This document shows, one piece after another, positions 58,308 to 64,000 of a stretch of DNA of 64,000 nucleotides (position 1 is its first letter; every line of letters begins with the position of its first letter). The notes beneath the pieces are model-generated. The model ran no database searches, was not told the DNA's origin, and saw nothing but the letters and a program-made list of their open reading frames with translations. Both the position numbers and the translations under genes were made by a program. This stretch comes from Perilla frutescens (Eukaryota > Streptophyta > Magnoliopsida > Lamiales > Lamiaceae), in NCBI GenBank assembly GCA_026008535.1, contig BRKX01000007.1, positions 8,889,001 to 8,953,000 on the forward strand, given 5' to 3'.

Positions 58308-59372
58308 TGTTGAGTATGATGTGTTCCAGATGATGTTATCACTTCGTTTGATAACATCACGATCAATGTCCTATCTAATGATGTTCCGTCATTCTCGTCA
58401 CATTGAGTATAACACTCGGATGTTAACCTTATCCTTTCCTAGTATTTTGGATTAATTTATTTTAAATTAATCTGAATAAATTGTGATTTTTGTCACATAA
58501 CATTTTCCATATTTTTAGGGATTTATTTGATATTTTATTTTAAATTAAGACGTGGATAATGTTTGATTTTGACCTGGTCAAAATCTGTTCCGGATTTCAT
58601 AGGGACGTGATGTTCCCGCTCCTTCTTGGACACTAACTGTTGCAGAAAATCGTGGGTCACTGGAGTAACCGCTACTATTGCACGATATTGAAGAACGTGT
58701 GCCACGCAATGCAGAAGACAGTTATCTCAAGTCCACTTCAGCAATGGGTAGTGGAAGGCGGTTGATTCAAGTCCAAGTCATCTAGGATCGTGAGGCAACT
58801 GCCAAGACAAGATGGAGGAAGTATTTAAGGTCTCCTTAGACCTTAAAATCATTTATGCAAGCAGGTTATCACCGTGGTTTGTGAGAAGCTCTGAATCTTG
58901 CATCTAGTGTCATCTCTGAAATCCAAGACATCTTCCCAGATATCGGCCTAGCGTCCCAATCAGCTGGAGACTTTCATTTCAGTTGTGTGTGTAGGTTAGA
59001 TAGTCAACTTTGAGAAGTCTAGGATTTAGAGTGACTGTTTGTTATCTATCTATGTGTTTAGATAGGTTTTTTTTTAGTGATTATTCGAGTGAGTGAAGCT
59101 AGGATAGTCCTCTGTATGTTTTATGTTGTGTTGTCAAGGGAGTGAACCGAGACAACATCAACATTGTTTTTATATTTCACTTGTGATAGTGAATTTCGCC
59201 TTGAGGCAATCACACACCGTAAGGAGTGTGATTTAAAACTTATTTTGTGCAAAGTTCTGTTTACGTTTCCGCTGCATGTTGAAGGCAATGTGGTAACACT
59301 AGCTTCAACATTACATTTAACTTTGCTATTTACATCCGTAATTCACATTGTTTCAGGCAACAAATTCTAACA
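58308..59372 (+). repeat. Sirevirus-like 5' LTR
   Basis: TGTTGAGTATGATG...CAAATTCTAACA. A TATTTAAG motif at 58822-58829 may be the TATA box. TATTT (58303-58307) would be the left TSD. Confidence 0.82.
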
Positions 59373-59374
59373 AG

Positions 59375-59389
59375 TGGCATCAAGAGCAG
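59375..59389 (+). other. Primer-binding site
   Basis: TGGCATCAAGAGCAG two bases after the LTR; an initiator-Met tRNA-type PBS variant. Confidence 0.7.
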
Positions 59390-59449
59390 TTACTTGGCAC
59401 ACTAAGTACTCGATCCGGTGTTGCTTGAAATCTGTGATAGATATACAGA

Positions 59450-60649
59450 TTAATCAATGTCGTCCTCCTGCTCTAGATAGCAATGGTGGTAACGATGTCA
59501 TGTGGAAATCTCGAATGAAGATTTACATCAAATCTATCGATGAACGAGCATGGATGACAGTTATTGAAGAATGGAGCCCCCCTAGGATGGAAGGTCTGAA
59601 TGGAGATTTTGTGTTAACTCCAGAATCTCAATGGACAAATGATGAGAGAATAATCTCAAATTTTAATGCTCGCGCACTGAATGCGATTTTCGTTTCAGTC
59701 GATGTTCCATGTTTCAAGATTATTTGCAATTGTGTTACTGCATATCAAGCATGGACCATTCTTCAGAAACATTGTGAAGGGTCCTGCCAGTGTAAGGAAG
59801 ACCAAACTGAGGTTACTTACATCAAAATTTGAAATTTTGCGCATGTTTGAAGATGAAACTATTTCATTGTATGCTGAAAAATTATGTGAGATCTCAAATC
59901 AATCGACCACTCTTGGGAGTCCAATCTCCAATGAGAACATGGTTAGCAAGTTGCTTTGAACTCTCCCAGAAAGATTCAATATGAAAATTTCTGCAATTGA
60001 AGAAGCACACGATGTAGGAACCATGAGTATGAGTGAAGCGGTCAGCATCTTGCTAACGTTTGAGATGAACCTGCAAAATCAGAAAGCAAACACAACTTCA
60101 AGGGAAATTGCCCTCCAGACAACAACTGTGTCATCTGATGTTCATGATGATGTCAACAGTCTTCAGGAAATCAACGAGGAAGAGAATCTAAGTGTTGCAC
60201 TCTTGACAAAGAAGTTCAACTCACTGGTTCGTTCCATGAAAAAAAGCCCCCCAAATATCAAACCTCGATGGCTATTTGACTCTCCATCTTCATCAACATC
60301 AAATTCTGGAAGATCAAATGTCAAGAAGGAAGTTGCTGACACTGGGAAAGACATTGATTCAGTTCAATGTAGAGCATGCTCTGGGTATGGACATTATTCA
60401 AATGAATGTCCAACAGCACGAAGAAGACAAAGAAATAATTTTAATGTTGTTCTCAGTAATGAATCTGATGCTGAAAATGATTCAGATCAGAGAGTGTTGT
60501 TCATCAATGTCATGGAAGAAGATGATCAGATTATTGATGCTCTGAATGAACTTGATGAACTTGACATTGAAAAATGTGAAGTTGAAGATGAAGTTCTTCC
60601 AGATGTTGAAGCAAAAGCTACTGAGATTTCACCCAATACGACGAATTAG
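59450..60649 (+). pseudogene. Sirevirus-like gag (frameshifted)
   Basis: The Gag N-terminal region (RPPALDSN..., KIYIKSIDERAW) is open until about 59785. There the homologous frame shifts (…VRKTKLRLLTSKFE continues in another frame). A TGA interrupts at 59957 (LL|TLPERF). The third segment (59981-60649) has an acidic tail and the CCHC knuckle CRACSGYGHYSNEC (60370-60411). No convincing ATG is left at the start, so the initiation codon is lost or lies upstream of the alignable part. Confidence 0.85.
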
Positions 60650-60808
60650 TATGAAATGACTCTTCTGGATGAATTCAATCAAGCTTCTGAAATCAGAGAA
60701 CATGATCCACATGAAGAACAACCTACTGCCTCACTTCAAGAACTTAACAATGTTGTGAATGAAGTCTGCACTCAGTGAACAACTCAATCAAAAGAGCTGA
60801 GATTTCTC

Positions 60809-62032
60809 ATGGAAGAAAATCAGTTTCTAAGAGGAAAGGTTGTAAGTCTGGAAATTAGACTTACCAGGAGTGATGCTGAAATCAGCAAACTAAAAAAGGA
60901 AGTGGAGGACACCTCAAGAACATTTCAGAAGTGGAATCAAGGAACAAATGTCCTAAATGAAGCCTTAACATTGGGACAGACAGATAGAGCTGGACTGGGA
61001 TACTCTAATAAATCCTCCATGTCTTTATCAAACAACAATGTTGTTCAGTTTGTGAAAGGTAACAATTCAAGCACAACTACAAGGAACAATGTTGAAGATG
61101 ATGATCAGAAGCAATATAAGGGCTCAAAGGTGCGGAAATATGTGTGTCATTACTGTCAGGAGCCTGGACATATCAAACCACACTGCTTCAAGTTTTATGA
61201 TGATGTTGCAACTGGAAGAACAACATCAGGGATCACATCTAGGAACAAGAATCCGAAGAAGTCCAAAAAGATGAAGGTTACATGCAATGTTGTGTACACA
61301 TCACTGAAGGCCAACATTACCGGAACATGGTACTTCGACAGTGGATGTTCTCGACACATGACAGGCAATAAGGAGTTTCTTGAAGAATATACCACTACAA
61401 ATAAAGGCAAAGTCAGTTACGGAGGAGGAGCTCAAGGAAACATTGTTGGAAAAGGTACATTAAATGTCAAACATTTTCCTAAGCTTCAGAATGTCCTACA
61501 TGTTGAAGGATTGACGGCCAATTTGATCAGTATTAGTCAGCTTTGTGATGATGGTATGTATGTCAAGTTTGACAAAAATACTTGTGAAGTGTTTAACAAA
61601 CACGACAAATGCATAATGTTTGGGAGCCGTGCATCTGACAATTGCTACCATGCTGACAAAGATGAAACCTGCAACATGACTGTAAATGATGAAACAAAGT
61701 TGATTCATCAAAAACTCGGTCATGTGAGCATGGTAAATTTGAAAAAGCTGATTGTGTCTGATGCTGTTCATGGCCTACCAAAACTAAATGTTGATCACGA
61801 TGTTGTATGTGGGGTCTGCCAAAAGGGAAAACAAACCAGAATCCCTCACAAAAGCCTGGGTGGTTGTCAAACAACAAGATGTTTTCAACTCTTACACATG
61901 GACATCATGGGACCAGTCGATACAAAGAGTATGAGTGGTAAGAGTTTCATCCTTGTCATTGTTGATGACTTCTCAAGGTATACTTGGGTTGAATTTCTGC
62001 AGGAAAAATCTGAAACATTCAAAGTCTTCTAA
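60809..62032 (+). pseudogene. Sirevirus-like gag end, protease, integrase N-half
   Basis: A coiled-coil-like segment (FLRGKVVSLEIRLTRSD..) is followed by a second knuckle CHYCQEPGHIKPHC (61147-61188), protease active site WYFDSGCSRHMTG (61330 onward), GAG-pre-integrase (LIHQKLGHVSMVNLKKL, CGVCQKGKQ) and the first part of the integrase core (LLHMDIMGP, VDDFSRYTWV). The 407-codon frame ends in a TAA at 62030-62032 where homologues read on. One C-to-T change in a Gln codon would explain it. Confidence 0.9.
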
Positions 62033-62047
62033 AGATTCTGCCACACA

Positions 62048-62977
62048 ATGTGTCTGCAATTTGACACTAACATTGCATGCGTAAGAACAGATCATGGAAG
62101 AGAATTTGAAAATACTGCATTCGATGACTTTTGTGAAAGAAAAGGAATACTCCATGAGTATTCAGCTCCTAAAACTCCAGAACAAAATGGAGTAGTGGAG
62201 AGAAAGAATCGAACTCTGCAGGGTATGTCATGTGCAATGTTACAGGCTAAAGGACTTTCAAAGAAGCTGTGGGCTGAAGCTGTTAACATAGCCTGTCACA
62301 TTGGGAACAGAGTCTATCTTCGACCAGGAAGAAAAGAGACTCCTTATGAGCTTCTAAGAGAAAGAAAGCCAAATCTCAAATATTTTCATGTGTTTGGATG
62401 TGTGTGCTACATCCTAAATGACAGAGACTATCTTGGAAAGTTTGACTCCAAGAGTGACAAAGGATTGTTCTTGGGATATGCTCAAAATAGCAGAGCATAT
62501 CGTGTTCTTAACCTTAGAACTAAAGCTGTGCAAGAATCTGTCAATGTTGTATTTGATGATCTTGTAGGCCTAGGAACTAGATCTGAGGAAGATGATGTGT
62601 CATTTCTTCTCCATGAGCCAGACATTGCTAATAAGGAGTCTAGTGGAACTGACAAAAGTCCTATGAGAAGTCCTGATGTCAAATCCAATACTTTCTCTCC
62701 CTCAGCAAAGGGATCAACATCACCTCGAACACCAGACTCAGACTCCTCCTCTGAAAGCGATGATGACCAACTTCCACTGGCTCAGTATGAACCAAGACGT
62801 GATCCCCCAAGAAGAATCAAAAGAGATCATCCAAATTTCCAAATCATCGGTGATGGATATCAAGGAGTCAAAACCAGAACAAAGAGCTCAGCCGATGTTG
62901 CTGAATTGGTCAAACAGGTTTGTGTCCATCATGCTTTCTATCCAGTGTTGAACCTAAAAATGTCAAAGAAGTATTAA
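62048..62977 (+). pseudogene. Sirevirus-like integrase C-half and linker
   Basis: Contains the second catalytic Asp (RTDHGREFEN) and the Glu (EQNGVVERKNRT), so the triad is complete across the stop at 62032. Then comes the C-terminal domain (FGCVCYILND..., KSDKGLFLGYA) and a Ser/Pro/Asp-rich linker. The frame shifts before RT (next frame from 62920). Confidence 0.9.
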
Positions 62978-64000
62978 AAGATGAATTCTGGGTAGAAGCA
63001 ATGCATGATGAGCTGATTCAGTTTGTTCGAAATAATGTGTGGGAATTGGTTCCAAGACCTGAAAATAAAAATGTAATTGGAACTAAATGGATTTTTAAGA
63101 ACAAGACTGATGAGTCTGGGAATGTGGTTAGAAACAAAGATAGGCTAGTGGCACAAGGTTATACACAAGTAGAAGGAATAGACTATGATGAAACATTCAC
63201 TCCTGTTGCTAGGATAGAGTCTATCCGTCTCCTACTTGCCATTGCTTGCCACATTGGATTTACATTGCATCAAATGGATGTCAAAAGTGCCTTTCTGAAT
63301 GGCATTTTGAATAAGGAAGCCTATGTTGAACAACCAAAAGATTTTGAATGTCATGAAAAACCAAACCATGTGCTGAAACTACACAAGGCTTTGTATGGGC
63401 TTAAACAAGCTCCTAGAGCTTGGTATGCTCGCCTTACGAAGTTTTTAATTGACTTTGTCTTTTCAAGAGGCGTGGTTGATAAAACATTGTTTATCAAAAG
63501 GATTCACAAACACATCACTGTTGCACAAATCTATGTTGATTATATTGTGTTTGGATCCACTTGTTCTAACCTCCTCAGTGAGTTTGTTGATGCAATGTGC
63601 AACACATTTGAGATGAGCATGGTCGGTGAATTGGCCTACTTTCTTGGTCTCCAAATCAAGCAAGATAAAGATGGGATTTTTATATCCTAAAGCAAGTATG
63701 CCAAAAATCTGATCAAGCACTTCGGACTTGAAGCTGCAAAGCCTATGAAGACACCAATGGGATCCTCTGAAAAACTAAGCAAAGACGATGTTGGAGTCAA
63801 TGTTGACCCAACAATGTATAGAGGAATGATTAGAAGCTTGCTCTACTTGACTGCCAGCAGACCTCATATCATGTTCAGTGTCGGAGTATGTGCTAGATAC
63901 CAAGCTCAACCCAAGGAGTCTCACCTGAAAGCTGTCAAAAGAATAATTCGATATGTTGCTGGTACAGTCGACTTTGGAATCAGGTATTGTAAAGATACAA
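62950..64000 (+). pseudogene. Sirevirus-like reverse transcriptase and start of RNase H (partial)
   Basis: RT motifs: WVEAMHDEL, NVIGTKWIFKNK, LVAQGYTQVEGIDYDETF, LHQMDVKSAFLNG, LYGLKQAPRAWY. The catalytic box reads YVDY rather than YVDD (second Asp replaced by Tyr), which should abolish polymerase activity. A TAA follows FIS (63688-63690). Beyond it the frame continues (SKYAKNLIK..., MYRGMIRSLLYLTASRPHI) to the window edge, where RNase H is just beginning. Confidence 0.9.

Larger units (their letters stand above)
58308..64000 (+). mobile_element. Sirevirus-like Copia retrotransposon (5' part; runs off the window)
   Basis: 5' LTR, PBS and gag-pol follow in Copia order. The long LTR (1.07 kb), long gag with two CCHC regions and overall domain wording match the SIRE/Maximus lineage. 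The 3' end, any extra ORF and the 3' LTR lie beyond the window, so age and completeness cannot be judged. Lesions (frameshift, three stops, altered RT catalytic box) show it is defective. Confidence 0.9.

Overview
This is a plant nuclear window, most likely from a eudicot. It is very AT-rich, has plant-type TATA boxes and splice sites, and is packed with plant transposon families: Copia and solo LTRs, Stowaway-, Harbinger-, pogo/Emigrant-, Mutator- and CACTA-type DNA elements, Helitrons, a tRNA-derived SINE and LINE remnants. Only two cellular protein genes are well supported. One is an intronless, GC-rich cytosolic cyclophilin (5780-6298, +). The other is a two-exon gene for a small secreted cysteine-rich, defensin-like protein (34432-34934, +).

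Layout. 1-5.6 kb: AT-rich intergenic DNA with three Stowaway-like MITEs, short tandem repeats, and a chimera in which a 5'-truncated U6 snRNA copy is joined to a SINE with a 38-base A tail (minus strand). 5.7-6.3 kb: the cyclophilin. 6.9-7.75 kb: a minisatellite with a higher-order dimer repeat. 9.3-9.8 and 22.2-22.7 kb: antisense LINE-type RNase H fragments. 12.1-20.7 kb: a possible Helitron, whose 3' end is clear (CTAG at 20721-20724) and whose 5' end is uncertain; inside it lie splice-consistent exon-like fragments, MITEs and a 2.7 kb CACTA element.

24.2-46.4 kb is one old Copia retrotransposon. It has 318 and 302 bp LTRs, an ATTAC target duplication, a PBS and a purine tract, and it has been blown apart by nested insertions: a solo LTR (25024-29074) that itself holds another solo LTR (26088-28590); a Harbinger-type MITE (29685-30613); a 10.7 kb foreign block (31136-41807) carrying the defensin-like gene, a broken duplicate of it, and an LTR split by a second copy of the same solo-LTR family (37549-39948); and a solo LTR in the RNase H/C-terminal region (44733-46052). 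With the insertions removed the Copia open reading frame is continuous across each junction, which fixes the boundaries. It is dead: it has many stops, nearly all explainable by C-to-T or G-to-A transitions, and one integrase catalytic Asp is lost.

47.6-50.1 kb: a Mutator-like TIR element containing an internally deleted pogo/LEMI1-type element (48437-49354) that still keeps a transposase tail. 51-53.2 kb: diverged direct repeats, one disrupted by a MITE with a 9 bp duplication whose empty site is preserved in the sister repeat. 53.3-55.9 kb: a complete non-autonomous Helitron (minus). 57.2-58.3 kb: a possible degenerate TIR element. 58.3 kb to the end: the 5' LTR and most of the gag-pol of a Sirevirus-like Copia element, cut by the window edge and already inactivated.

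There is no operon-like cooperation here. The main interest is genome structure: retrotransposition by-products, capture and sheltering of a cysteine-rich gene inside a retrotransposon, and datable nesting. I could not run alignments or searches; identities and distances are by eye.
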